A stretch of 30,589 bases of DNA from Neolecta irregularis DAH-3. Taxonomy: Eukaryota; Ascomycota; Neolectomycetes; Neolectales; Neolectaceae. Each line of letters starts with the position of its first letter. Position 1 is the first letter of the stretch. Location of the stretch: assembly GCA_001929475.1 (NCBI GenBank), contig LXFE01000750.1, forward strand, positions 1 to 30,589, given 5' to 3'. The notes under the pieces were generated by a model. The model was not told the origin of the DNA. It searched no databases and worked only from the letters and a program-made list of their open reading frames with translations. Position numbers and translations under genes: made by a program. Positions 18,779 to 28,662 of the stretch are shown in pieces.

Positions 18779-19438
18779 TATTAATGCTGTTGAAAATTTC
18801 CCTGTTCTTCCATCCAATTTTATCTTTCTTTCAATCTCGGAAAGATCCAGCTCTTGATGTGATTCCAGTAGATGGACAATATGCTTGAAGCCATACCCCA
18901 TTATATCATCATACAGCTCGTGATCGCTGATCCACCTTCCTACTCGATCCCAAGGAACAGCATTTGGATCATTGATTTTGAATAACTTTCTCCAGAGTGC
19001 AAAACGAACAGGTCGGAGCAATTGGCCTGGTAAATGGAAATTAGGCTGCGCGGATCCATCGTGAACCCAAACGATATTGAACATTTCCATGAATCTCCAC
19101 CCAACGAAGAAGTCAAAGTCAAATTCGGGATAAGTTGTTGTAAATTCCTTGAAACGATGTAAATATCCTTCGACATGTTCGAGATAGCCATAATAAGCCC
19201 ATGTACTTTCGAATACAGGTGGTTTCAGCGTTCGTTCAACTTGATCCGCGCTGTCTATATGCTGAATGGTATTACGCGCGAGTTTATCTTCATGATGATT
19301 AACAACCCTATTCGCGCTTCGACATGTAAGACGCAGATTTAGCAACGTGTCCATTGAGCAAAATTTATATATCATCAATTCCACTTCGGTAGGAAGGTCT
19401 GCAGGAAATAGAGAAATAAAATCATCCTTTAATGACAT
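18749..19438 (-). CDS. F-box protein
   Basis: A single-exon gene of 229 aa. Residues about 14-55 match the F-box pattern: LPTEVELMIYKFCSMDTLLN, then LRLTCR and a basic/Asn stretch. F-box proteins bind Skp1 and bring targets to SCF ubiquitin ligases. The rest has no LRR, WD40 or Kelch repeat that I can see. It contains aromatic-rich stretches (FDFDFFVGWRFMEMFN) like the unknown C-terminal regions common in fungal F-box families. The start at 19438 gives the F-box close to the N-terminus, as usual. The C-terminus lies inside an inverted repeat, so the present ending may be recent. It is the only intron-free protein gene in the conserved half. Confidence 0.85.
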   Translation of the reverse strand: MSLKDDFISLFPADLPTEVELMIYKFCSMDTLLNLRLTCRSANRVVNHHEDKLARNTIQHIDSADQVERTLKPPVFESTWAYYGYLEHVEGYLHRFKEFTTTYPEFDFDFFVGWRFMEMFNIVWVHDGSAQPNFHLPGQLLRPVRFALWRKLFKINDPNAVPWDRVGRWISDHELYDDIMGYGFKHIVHLLESHQELDLSEIERKIKLDGRTGKFSTALIRGIFSSYTV

Positions 19439-19829
19439 GTGGGCCGCGCAATCTAATTGAAAAGCAATCCAAGGGAAAGGAAGAGAAATAGTCGGTTGTA
19501 ATAGGTGTCAAGCTGAAATAAAAAAGCAAGATTGTCGGTGGTACAGTGTATGACAATTTTGACTTGGGCATCACCAAAAACAATTGTCAAACAAAATGAA
19601 TAGTACCAATTCATACGGTCGGAACGAAGAAATGAAGAACGCCTCTCTTAGCTAGTCCACAAAGAAGATCACGCCAACACCTCCTAAAGATGACACATAA
19701 ACTCGAACTAACAATCGATACCAAAAGGAAAAACTCCACCATGCTGAGCCCTACTTTTCGAACCCACACCAAGTACAGTAGATAACTTCCTTGTGCATGA
19801 CTTTTCCAACAAGCCATCTACGCAGTGAG
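19439..19829. other. Intergenic region
   Basis: Presumed promoter of the F-box gene and 3' region of the next gene, which is on the same strand. Nothing else recognised. Confidence 0.4.
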
Positions 19830-20422
19830 TTATGAGATGATATGGTGAACACACCCAGCACCAAAGCCGAAGCCAACAAGGACGGCTGCGCCAAGAACCA
19901 AGACCCAAGTCAAGGTTCGATCTGTTTTTTTCTCGTGTCGTGGTCGATCATAGGTTGGAGGCGAGGATGTGAGACGAAGAGAATGGATTGACGCCGGTCT
20001 GCTATGGACTGGACGATACAACAAGGTAGAAAGGCTACGGCATTAATGAAACATCTTGCAAAGGCGGAAAGGAGATAAAAGCTAGAAATGGGAAATACCT
20101 TTGAGCAAGGACTTGATCGCTGACACTTGCCGCTTTCTGAACAACCGGTTTTTCGGAAATTTCTGGACTGGGGGCGACAACGACTTCGTTCTCAGTAGAT
20201 TCATCTACTTCAGTGTCATCAAATTCGGAAGTTGAGGTAGTGCTATAAGCAGGACTGTTTGTGTCGTCCTGAACAGCGATCCAGGAATCTACACGTCATG
20301 TTAGACATATGCATACAAGGGGGAAAATCAAGCCGCAGCGGTATAAACGTTGCGGATAAGCAAAACGAATGAGAATATGTACCCTCCATGTTGTATTGTT
20401 GGTACTGCGCATAATGCTGCAT
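19830..20422 (-). CDS. Small tail-anchored membrane protein, unknown
   Basis: Three exons: 20422-20383, 20288-20099 and 20034-19830 (144 aa; introns 94 and 64 nt, the longest I placed). The 94-nt join rebuilds MEDSWIAVQDD. The second restores the frame that ends in a single hydrophobic segment (WVLVLGAAVLVGFGFGAGC) six residues from the C-terminus. The N-terminal two-thirds is soluble, Ser/Thr/Glu-rich and probably disordered, facing the cytosol. SWIAV, preceded by acidic residues, fits the W-x-x-V core of an Atg8-interacting motif; this is only a pattern match. No family recognised. The exon structure rests on frame, splice sites and composition. Confidence 0.65.
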
Positions 20423-20810
20423 GGTGGAAGCGATGTGTCGTTACAACAAGGGGAGCTTGGGTGGAGGGAGGGATCTGCTGACGCGACCTCCCTTATCGCT
20501 GCTGCACTCTCAACAACAATCCGTTACACCTCAAATGAACACGTTTAAAACTAAAAACTAAGGTGAAACTAATAGGATCCAGCAATATACCACAGCGCGA
20601 CTCTCGACTAATAAGAAGACATAGGAAGAACATAAGTGAAACAAATATTTTCCAAGCTTTCGCTGTAGAAGAAAACATGGAAAGAACGATAATAGTGCCG
20701 CCGCCATAAACTAATGCTAATAGGCGGCTGTCAAAATTGGAGCCAGAGAAAATAAAATTCCCATCATGTGTTGTGTGAATCCAAGCAACGCCTTTTAGTC
20801 AAAACAAAGA
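20423..20810. other. Intergenic region
   Basis: Contains the 3' end of the bHLH gene and the presumed promoter of the tail-anchored gene. No further gene seen. Confidence 0.4.
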
Positions 20811-21927
20811 TTAGTGTTCCATTGGATCAGATGCAATTATTTGGGAGTGTCCCAACTTTTGCGCACAGTGTTGGTTGGCGTTGAGTTGAGCGCGAAGAGA
20901 TTGAAGTTCTAGTTGCATCTGAGTCATTTGATTTGATATTTTTAGATTCTCGTCTTTGAGCTGGTTGATATAGTCATTTGCTAGGATTGTCAAATATTCA
21001 CCACTCGAAACCCTTACCCATGTGCAAGGCATCAGCTTTGCTAGCTTTGCTTGCTTGTTCCCCGGGCAAATTGGCCTTTAGTTGTTCAAAGGAATCTTTC
21101 ATGACCTTGCGTCGTTTCCGCTCAGCGATTTTATGACTAACGCGAAGCTCCGGGCTTCGACTGTATGGGCCTTCTTTGCCGCTGATTTCTTGGACAGAAT
21201 GGAGAATCAATGGTGGGGAGTAAGGAGCACCGGGGCTTGTGTACTTTGCGCTACCTTCTCCATAAACAGGATCTGGAAACGCATAGGGGAATCCTGGTGT
21301 AGGGTCCTGATCATGTGGGTTAGGTACCCTCTGCCCGTTCGGGATGGTAGGATGGGCAATCGTAATGGGCCGACCAGGTGGGATTGGTGGTGCACGACCA
21401 ATTGCAGCTGGCGTTTGACCCTTATGGATTGACAACCCTTGAAAACCTTGTGTAGGGGTGCTAGCTGAATATCTTCGTAGAGAGTTTGAAGAATGTTGTG
21501 GGCGTATCCTTTCGGATGTGAGAGAAACAGGAAGCGACGGATCATAGGCAGCCAAACTGACTGAATCACGCGAGTTTCTACGCGATGACAATATGGAAAT
21601 ATCGTCCTCGCTGACGCGAATGCTGGTGCCTGGAGAGGAAGGGGAGTACATTGAATCGCCGGCGAACTGAAAAGGACGACTGATCCCATCTAGAGGAGGC
21701 AATTGTCTGCTATCGAGGGAGCTTGTGCCGGTACGAGGAGGAGTCAGCCGGGGCGGGTACTTGTAGGAGGGCTGAGGGGAATTGTCGTCCTCGACGGCTA
21801 TGAATCAAGACCAAGACCAATGCAGATACATACGGGGAAGATTGAGCATCCACTGCTCCTTGTAGCTGCCAACCTGGGGGTGCCTTCCGGTCAAGGTCTG
21901 GATAGTAGGCAGCTTGATAGCAGACAT
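20811..21927 (-). CDS. bHLH transcription factor
   Basis: Three exons: 21927-21834, 21797-21018 and 20980-20811 (347 aa; introns 36 and 37 nt). The basic region [13 protein letters not shown] has the His-Glu-Arg spacing (H5/E9/R13) that reads E-box CANNTG sites. Helix 1 ([11 protein letters not shown]), a loop with KASKA, and helix 2 follow. The 37-nt intron falls within helix 2: unspliced the frame ends at once, and spliced it reads [16 protein letters not shown]. After that comes a leucine-heptad coiled coil (about 45 residues). The N-terminal 230 residues are Ser/Pro-rich and likely carry activation or phosphorylation sites. The upstream exon gives an ATG start ([10 protein letters not shown]). 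Target genes cannot be told from the sequence. Confidence 0.88.
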
Positions 21928-22395
21928 GGAAGTCGGGCCGGATCCTGGGAAACTGGAAGAGGGAGAACAGCTGGACACTGGTGGTTATAGAATATTGTGC
22001 GTGCAGGAAACGTGGTTCAGGCCGCAGAACGTGTCCAATTAGATTGAGTGACTTCCGCATGGCTGCTAATGTCCAGGGGCAATTTAAGGCCAACATGTCC
22101 AATGGCATCCCCGCAGCCTGGATTAGCAGCAGCAGGGAGAACTAGCAGGGCAAAACACCATACAGCTATCCACTAGAACATAGGAGACTGCGGCAGTCTT
22201 GAAGATTCCATTGGAGACCATTAGACATGAATACAAACACAATTCACTCAAGACAACAGTAGACATTGAGCAGAAACACCACCATGGGAAAGCTGTTCTG
22301 CAGTCTGGCGGGTACCTGCGACCGGCGGGTTCATCTTGATGTGATTGCCATGGCGCATCTCCTTTTTCACATTCCCGCCATCCAGAGTGTCTGCC
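21928..22395. other. Intergenic region
   Basis: Promoter and leader of the bHLH gene plus the 3' region of PSO2 (both minus strand). No gene recognised. Confidence 0.4.
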
Positions 22396-24353
22396 CTACC
22401 ACTGCCTCTGCCCGTCATAGACATGGTATCCCTGATGCTTCTTCCACAAGTTGCACCACGCCTTCATGCTGTCTCGGCTCCTGGCACTATGCACATTGAC
22501 AGTGGGAACTATTCTACCCCATTCCAGTGAACAGCAGAAACACGTCAACTCTCGGAAACTCTGACCAGTCAGCATCTCTTGATCCCCATCCAAGATACCG
22601 AATGCTCGCTGTATGGCACCCCATACACGGTAACGGTTGCCGAAGACCCCCGCTGTGGCTTTAAATCACCAATCCCATACGGGGTTTTCCACTTCTCAAT
22701 GATTGTTTCTACACTTGGATTTTCTGCACGCCTTTTTGAACTCGTAAAAGTCCATCCGGTAGGACGGAATGCCACAATTCTGGAAAAATGTGGCTTGAAT
22801 TGTTCGAGATACTCCAAACTTGTCTAAAACATCGATCAACCCTGCAGGACTAATTAAACTAAAAAATAATAATACCTCGGCCCGAATTTCTCTTAAAGTA
22901 GTTATGTGGACACTTGCTTCGATGGGATTGTCAGTGATAAGATTCAACAGTTCCGGGTCCTCCAGACAAGCACAAATCCGTCTTTTATAAAGTGGGGCAA
23001 AGATCTTTGATCTCATTGCTCTAGCAATACCTGGACGTGAGAACTATTCACATTGTGAGAATACCCATGACAATACGCTCTTTTCCAATTGAGTATGTCC
23101 CTACAATGACTAAAAGTCGACCTCTACCATTTCGACTTGCTGTCTTTTGACTCACAAATTTTCCAATACCTGCTTCGCGTCTGGCAATTTCCACAGGATC
23201 ATCATCGTCCACGATTTCCTTGGATAGACTTAAGCATATTTGCGAGGTCGCAGAAATAACATCATCTTGTGCAGGAAAAGCGTGTTTTGAGCTTTCTATC
23301 AGCAAGGGGAAAACCCTGATTATATAACCTTAAATAGGTCGTATCAAGATATATTGTATCAAACCATTTCCCTTTAATAGCAGGATGTAAAACCTGCAGT
23401 GGATTCGCTCGAAAATCGCCACAATGAAGATATCGTACCCACCGTCCCTGGACTTGCTTTTCAAATAAAAATAAAACGCTCCCTGGACAACTAGACTTTT
23501 TAAAATCAAAAAAGAAAGGCTGAGAGGAAAAACCTACTGGTTTGCGCCAATGCAAGTAACTCCAATTTGTTCAATCCAAATAGTTTTATCCATGGGTAGC
23601 CGAACCACAAATGCCTCTGCAACTCTCAATTGTTGCAGGACTAGATTCGCAGTGATATCACTACAATATATTTTTCCATGGGTCCAGGAACTTGATAAGC
23701 CACCGTAATGATCGCTGTGAAAATGCGAGAGAAAGTATCCATCGATATCCGGTATTTTTCCAAATTTGAAGGCGTCAACGGCAATTCGCATATGTGGCAT
23801 GATCTTGTAAAAAGGGCACGAGCGAAGATACGAGCGCTTGCTGCGATCAGCGCGAGACCTCTCTGTTGTAAATTGCCACTGCTTATCTTCAAAGCGATTT
23901 AGCATGATTTTAGTGAATGCTGATGGTATATTAATGGGTGGTAAAAACTCTGGAGATTGGGATTTTACAGGTTCGAGATGATCGAGACATTGATTGACGT
24001 GGATTAGAGCTTCCTTGAGATTTAGCCGTTTAGATAATTACAGAGAATACAGAATCTGAGAGCCTCGAAAAGGGATAAGAACATATCGGACAAGATGGGG
24101 CAGAAATATCTCGTTGGGACAGGAGCTCGGGATCTTGGTAAAATTCACTCTCCGCAATAGAGCATTCAGGCGAATTATGGTCTTGAAATAGAGGAGTCTC
24201 TTTAGACTTTACAATCTCTTCAATGATGGTGGCTTCATCGGCTATTTTCTCAATAGCTTCGGGATCCGGTTTCTTGGAAAAGAAATGCAGTATCGAGGTA
24301 CTCGATTTTAACGCATCCGACACTGATATTCCCCGAGATGACTTTCGCGGCAT
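22396..24353 (-). CDS. PSO2: DNA crosslink repair nuclease SNM1/PSO2
   Basis: Seven exons: 24353-24051, 24013-23538, 23490-23329, 23291-23065, 23030-22876, 22823-22599 and 22560-22396 (570 aa; introns 37, 47, 37, 34, 52, 38 nt). The family is a metallo-beta-lactamase/beta-CASP 5' exonuclease for interstrand crosslink repair in the nucleus. Visible in order: an ILHFF PIP-like motif near residue 22, a UBZ4-type finger (CPIC...HVNQC, rebuilt by intron 1), the metal site HFHSDH near residue 198, GANHCPGSVLF, LHCGDFRA, YLDTTYL, VGTYSIGKERI, CLEDPEL, RIVAFRPTGW, VPYSEHS, SFREL and IVPTVNV. Every splice restores a family block. Head-to-head with TspO. Complete and probably active. Confidence 0.95.
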
Positions 24354-24554
24354 AAAGTGGTAGAAGATGGGTGATCAAGATATTTGATTTTGAACCCCGA
24401 TCTCATGAGATCTCAAACGACGTTACAGTTATAAACATATTTTTCATGTCGACTATTCCAATTTGATTCTCAGTTATAGATAATGTGTTTCAAAGTATTA
24501 TCAACAAATGAAATTTACAATGACGTAGATTTAACAAGTCCTTCGTTCCAATTC
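24354..24554. promoter_or_regulatory. Shared promoter region of PSO2 and TspO
   Basis: 201 bp separate the two start codons in head-to-head orientation. A CATGAGATCTCAAACG segment and AT-rich stretches are present; no named site is claimed. If TspO starts at 24483, the shared region shrinks to 129 bp. Confidence 0.45.
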
Positions 24555-25202
24555 ATGGCCATGCTTCCGCTCGCCGCCTATATACTGTCGCAACCAGCAC
24601 TTTCAAGTCTGCTTTTATTCGCTCTGGATAGACGGCTTATATGTAGTTCTTCTACCTGTAGGATCTGGATTAGCAGTTGGATACCTGACGAAGCCGTATG
24701 TCAGGGAGATATATGTCAAAGAACGCTTCCCGCCCGGAAAACTGCCGGCCTGGGTTTTTGGGCCTGTTTGGACAGTATGACAAGACATTGAAGCATTGAG
24801 TGGACAAGTAGGGATTGTATGTTGCTATGGGATATGCATCGCACCTATTTTATGCCACGGCACTCGCTATACGAAGCCCCCTTCTCGTCGTATGATCTCG
24901 CTAATAACCTTTTTTGAACAATGCAGGCTGGAACGACCGCTTATTTTAGCTCTCTGGTCTTGAATTTGGCTTATATGCCTCTGACATTCGGCATCAACTC
25001 GCCTACAGCTGGCCTCGTCGATCTATTACTCTTGCTAGGAAACGTTTTATATATAACAAACACCTTTTCAAAAGTGGAAAAGAAGGCTGCTGGACTGATG
25101 ATTCCGTACACAGCTTGGTTATGTTATGCTAGCTATTTAAATGCTGGACAAGTATATTATCGCAGACGAAAAACGATTAAAGGTAAAAGTAAGGAAACTT
25201 GA
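24555..25202 (+). CDS. TspO/MBR-family membrane protein
   Basis: Four exons: 24555-24606, 24647-24774, 24812-24889 and 24927-25202 (177 aa; introns 40, 37, 37 nt). The family is a five-helix, Trp-rich membrane protein that binds tetrapyrroles and sterols, in mitochondrial or other membranes. Joined exons give family blocks: LSQPALSILLPVGSGLAVGY (helix 1), KLPAWVFGPVWTGLYVAMGY (the W-rich signature), LNLAYMPLTFG, GLVDLLLLLGNVLYI, and PYTAWLCYASYLN at the end of helix 5. The lysine-rich tail is short. All three joins recover conserved sequence. The first intron has a weak GTCTGC donor but is the only join that restores the helix 1 block. The start may be 24555, 24561 or 24483. Confidence 0.88.
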
Positions 25203-25417
25203 GAATCTCAATCGAGGACCTGGTAAACAAATGTAGTATGATTACTAGAGATAAGTATTTTCTTTTATTAATATATCATATCATTCTCAAACACAATCTA
25301 AACCAATAACAAACCCCTCCAGAACTTCTATATAAAAGACAACCTTATATTGCAAACTCCTCCAAAATCATACCATCGATAAGATATTTCAAAAACTCCA
25401 AGGGAAAAGGGAACGTG

Positions 25418-25976
25418 CTAAATTGCATAGTTTTGGTCCTGTAGGCCTATACACATTGACGAAGCCTCGTCGAGCATTTTCTTTGAGACGTCGAGTTCTT
25501 TGACTTCTTCGGCAGTGAGGAATCTACCACCGGGGCCGCGAGGTCGCCTCATGGCGTGTTTATGACGGGATTCGTGGAGGTATGGCTAGGATATATTAGC
25601 TTGCAGGTCTTTAAGATCGCCGTGCCTTTCTCCCCTGTGCGGCTTTAGCCTGCTTTATCCTTGATTCGCGGCGTTTGATGATGCGGTGGTACTGCTTGGC
25701 GTTGACGTACAGCGGTTCGTCATCGGCGGTCGGAGCAGGCGGCAGCGACGCTGGAGGAATTGCAGGAAACGGAGCCATTTGCAGCTGGTGATCCATGGTA
25801 TTCGCGCTGATTGGCTGAAACAAGCAATAGGTGTTTTGGTGGAGGCGAGATTCGCGCTTTCTCAAACTGATCGGCTGCTGGATGTCTATTGGCTGGTCAC
25901 CTGCAGCAAACGGCAGGGTGGACTGGCGAATGAAGGAGGATATGTTTGGGAAACACTCCGTCGCAGTGGGCAACAT
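25418..25976 (-). CDS. HAP2: CCAAT-binding factor subunit HAP2/NF-YA (divergent core)
   Basis: Two exons, about 25976-25626 and 25585-25418 (172 aa from 25976; 112 aa from the in-frame ATG at 25796). The subunit-association helix is clear ([17 protein letters not shown]). So is the CCAAT-contact region ([20 protein letters not shown], then RF). This makes it the sequence-specific subunit of the CBC trimer. Two oddities stand out. The linker between the helices is unusual ([14 protein letters not shown], shorter than the common fungal KLEEQLRLTSKGRK type). The intron between them has no GT donor in phase; a 40-nt GC-AG intron gives GRK-PYLHES exactly. The protein is short for the family, so a 5' exon may have been missed. 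Convergent with TspO. Confidence 0.85.
25810..25892 (-). promoter_or_regulatory. Two CCAAT boxes near the HAP2 start
   Basis: On the minus strand CAGCCAAT occurs at 25817-25810 (followed by CAG) and at 25895-25888 (followed by AGA). Both carry the favourable flanks of CBC sites. They lie inside the frame if HAP2 starts at 25976, but 18-100 bp upstream if it starts at 25796. The latter would fit autoregulation, known for fungal hapB genes. Confidence 0.4.
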
Positions 25977-26576
25977 ATTCTTATAAGATTGTTTCTCCAG
26001 CTATAATCGGCCAGAGCAAACAACCGCTGAAACTATTTTGCTACCGACATCCGAGCAGAACGCCGGGCGGTCCACCTCGCGGCTACGCGGATCATGGGAA
26101 CATTGGTGCAGCATCGCAAACCTGACTGCGCGGTATAACCGACAGACCCGCAGGCAAAATTCTTTCGAGAAGACACGAAGACGCAGGTATGGCAATTCCT
26201 ACACCGACTGTTTGGGAGAAACATGCTCTAGTTCGGCTCATAAGATCCCGTTAGCGTCCATGGTTCGCTCCACCTAGGGTCTGCTTGTCTAACACCCCAA
26301 ACAGGTTACCCTGTAATATACATGAACCTGATATCCAAGAAGAAGATTCTCAAGACGACCGCTCAATAGGCCTCGGCACCAGTGGAAATCTAGGGAGAAA
26401 GCCAATCGTGAGGTTATCGCTGTTAACGGCGCAGATACACGCATCCCGTCAGACTTGCCTTTTGAAGCCATCATATTGATCAACGATGTTCCGTAGAACG
26501 CTCGAAGAGAGAAGCATCAGAAGTATCTGTAAGTCATCATCCGGGAACGTCTAGGTCTTAGGGATATAGTGCTAGT
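25977..26576. other. Intergenic region between HAP2 and prefoldin 2
   Basis: 600 bp, presumed HAP2 promoter. Another minus-strand CCAAT (CACCAATG) is near 26102-26106. Between about 26285 and 26520, several plus-strand frames look weakly protein-like (for example VIAVNGADTRIPSDLPFEAI), but I could not join them into a gene. Status undecided. Confidence 0.35.
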
Positions 26577-27036
26577 TCATGACATGACTTTTATATTGTT
26601 TTCCTTGACAAACTGTTTGAATGCTGCGTCTTCGGATTTGTACTTTTCCAACAGTACCTCAATAGTCTTTAAAAGCTGTGGAGATCAGCTGTCTGCAAGA
26701 ATGAGGACGGCACATTCTTATGCAGGTCCTCCAGCATGGGCAGAACCTCGCGTATCGATTTTTCAACCAGCACCCCATTGATCATGTGGAAGCATTTCCT
26801 CGGAGGGTCGAGTGGCCTCAGAGTCTCGATAACGAGTCTGGCAGGGGATCAACAGACGCAGATGAGAGATGAAGGGGCTACTTGTGCTCTTCTGCTTCCG
26901 ACTCGAGTTTGCTTACGCGGGCGATCAACTTTTGGATGCGGGATTTATGCTGCGAGTACATGGCTTGGAGTTCTGTAGATCAGCGAATCGAATCGAGGGC
27001 GGATCTACCATCTGCAGAGCGGTGAGATTGGGGCAT
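26577..27036 (-). CDS. GIM4: Prefoldin subunit 2
   Basis: Four exons: 27036-27009, 26972-26882, 26837-26714 and 26675-26577 (113 aa; introns 36, 44, 38 nt). Prefoldin is the cytosolic hexamer that passes nascent actin and tubulin to the TRiC/CCT chaperonin; subunit 2 is a beta-type subunit. Spliced, it reads ELQAMYSQHKSRIQKLIARV (first coiled-coil helix), KLESEAEEHKLVIETLRPLD, RKCFHMINGVLVEKSIREVL (the beta-hairpin hallmark), then a C-terminal helix ending in NNIKVM. All exons fall below simple ORF thresholds, which hides the gene. The start is less sure than the rest. Head-to-head with the mannosyltransferase, 198 bp apart. Confidence 0.93.
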
Positions 27037-27234
27037 GGTAGCGAACGAGGCGGTGAAAGGACGCGGCATGCGGGAAAAGTGGCGAGTTTGGCGGTGGCGG
27101 TGCCCTGTGGCGGCGCCGTCGGTGCAATCAGACTAGCACAAGCGATCTCCAACACTCGTTTCCACCACCAAAAGTGCGCATTGGCGATCTTCAACGGTCT
27201 CAAAGGCGCAAACAAAACCGCTGCTAACATATCC
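27037..27234. promoter_or_regulatory. Bidirectional promoter of prefoldin 2 and the mannosyltransferase
   Basis: The 198 bp between two divergent start codons must hold both promoters and leaders. It is relatively GC-rich, with no TATA box visible. No individual site is claimed. Confidence 0.5.
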
Positions 27235-28392
27235 ATGGCGCTGTCCCAGTTGTTCTCCAGACACCGCAACAGCATTCCGCTAGTTTCCGCTTCCGCGGAG
27301 ACCGTGCGCTTCTTACGACCCTCTGCCGCTCGTATCCGTCTAAAACAGTGTCTGATTTGTGCCATGCTCGTCGTTGCTCTACTCCGTGTCTTTGGCTTCT
27401 TGTCTACACATTCTCGCAGCAGCAAGTATGTCATTGTGCTAAGCAGCAACACGGGCGGCGGTGTCATGGGCTGGAAAGGGCCTCAGGAGTGGCAAATAGA
27501 AAAGGAGAGCATACAAAACAAGAAACAGTACGCAAAGCGCCATGGTATCGGCCCAATTCTCCAACTTTGTCTAATGCTCTCGGCACCAGGCTACGACCTC
27601 GTTGTCAGGGACATGAAGACTCAAAAACGATATCAACACGTGCTTCCTCGGCCTTGCGCCTATACTAAACGTCTATAGGAATGGAGAGAGTCTTGGGAAA
27701 AAGTGGATGCCATTCAGGCTACTATGAAGCAATTCCCCAAGGCAGAGTGGTTTTGGTGGCTTGATCTCGTATGTTCCCATGCGATATCACACGCTCATCT
27801 CATCTTATAAGAACACAATTATTATGGAGCCTCAAATATCGCTTGAGTCACATATTTTCGATCATCTGGGAGAAGTAGCCACGCAAGCGCCCCCTCACAA
27901 CCCTCTGGGCCTCCAGTTATCACCCCTCACCAATCGCTCCGGAGAAATCAACATGTTGGTCACGCAAGATTGCAGCGGATTTTCGCTTGGGAGTTTCTTC
28001 ATTCGGCGAAGCGAATGGACCGAGTGGTTGTTGGACGTTTGGTGGAATCCAGTCTTTTACGAACAAATGCACGCCAGGTGGGAGCATAATGAACAAGATG
28101 CTCTGGTATATCTATCCTGTTTGACATATACTTATCGCCACAGCAACATATGTATGTTGAAATGCCTCATGTTCAAGATTCTCTATATTTTCTCCCACAA
28201 CGAACGATCAATTCATTTCCCTCTGGGGCGTGTTCAGACTACTGGGGAGATAAACGATTCTTCTACTTTGAGAATGAGCGCGATTTTCTTGTTAATATGG
28301 CAGGCTGCGAATACGGGCGAAACTGTTTTGAAGAAATGAGAGTCTACAGGGAACTGAGCCGAAAACATCACAAGTGGTGGAAATTTCGTTGA
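27235..28392 (+). CDS. MNN10: Golgi alpha-1,6-mannosyltransferase, GT34 (Mnn10/Gma12 family)
   Basis: Five exons: 27235-27544, 27590-27639, 27679-27768, 27812-28105 and 28144-28392 (330 aa; introns 45, 39, 43, 38 nt). A type II membrane protein: short cytosolic N-terminus, one transmembrane segment at residues about 43-61 (CLICAMLVVALLRVFGFLS), then the lumenal GT34 domain. The family extends mannan backbones on N-glycans using GDP-mannose. Family blocks: GGGVMGWKGPQEW, DMKTQKRYQH-EWRESWEKVD, WFWWLDL-NTIIMEP (metal-site region), QDCSGFSLGSFFIRRSEW, EHNEQDAL, PQRTINSFPSGACSD and FLVNMAGCEYGRNC. The metal-site triplet here is DLN. Each splice rebuilds a conserved block. It could be Mnn10, Mnn11 or Gma12-like; I cannot tell these apart by eye. 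Confidence 0.92.
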
Positions 28393-28662
28393 TACGAACC
28401 TCAGTCTTTAACTATTTTTAACTTATGAAAGGGGTTAGCGTAATTATTTTGACGTTGTCTTCGTTAAATCTGTGCATAGCAATTGCTTTTGGTTTAGGTA
28501 ATTCGATCTTGGAAAATAGATATTGTAGATAATTCTTTCAATGATTGAACCTATGAATTCAAAGGCAATATAATATATAAAGTCCATGAGGGTCAATGGA
28601 GGGAGAACCGCCAAACGCCGTCAAATGATGAAACACTTGGTGGAAACAGATCAAGTGAGTGC

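Noticed and set aside
21710-22108. 132-codon minus-strand frame near the bHLH start
   Set aside because: It overlaps the spliced bHLH exons 1 and 2 in another frame and contains its 36-nt intron; no domain.
26869-27234. N-terminal extension of the mannosyltransferase frame upstream of 27235
   Set aside because: The extension overlaps prefoldin 2 on the other strand. The ATG at 27235 puts the membrane anchor in the usual place.
26925-27467. 180-codon minus-strand open frame
   Set aside because: It is antisense to the mannosyltransferase first exon and overlaps the prefoldin 2 exons in another frame; its composition has no family resemblance.
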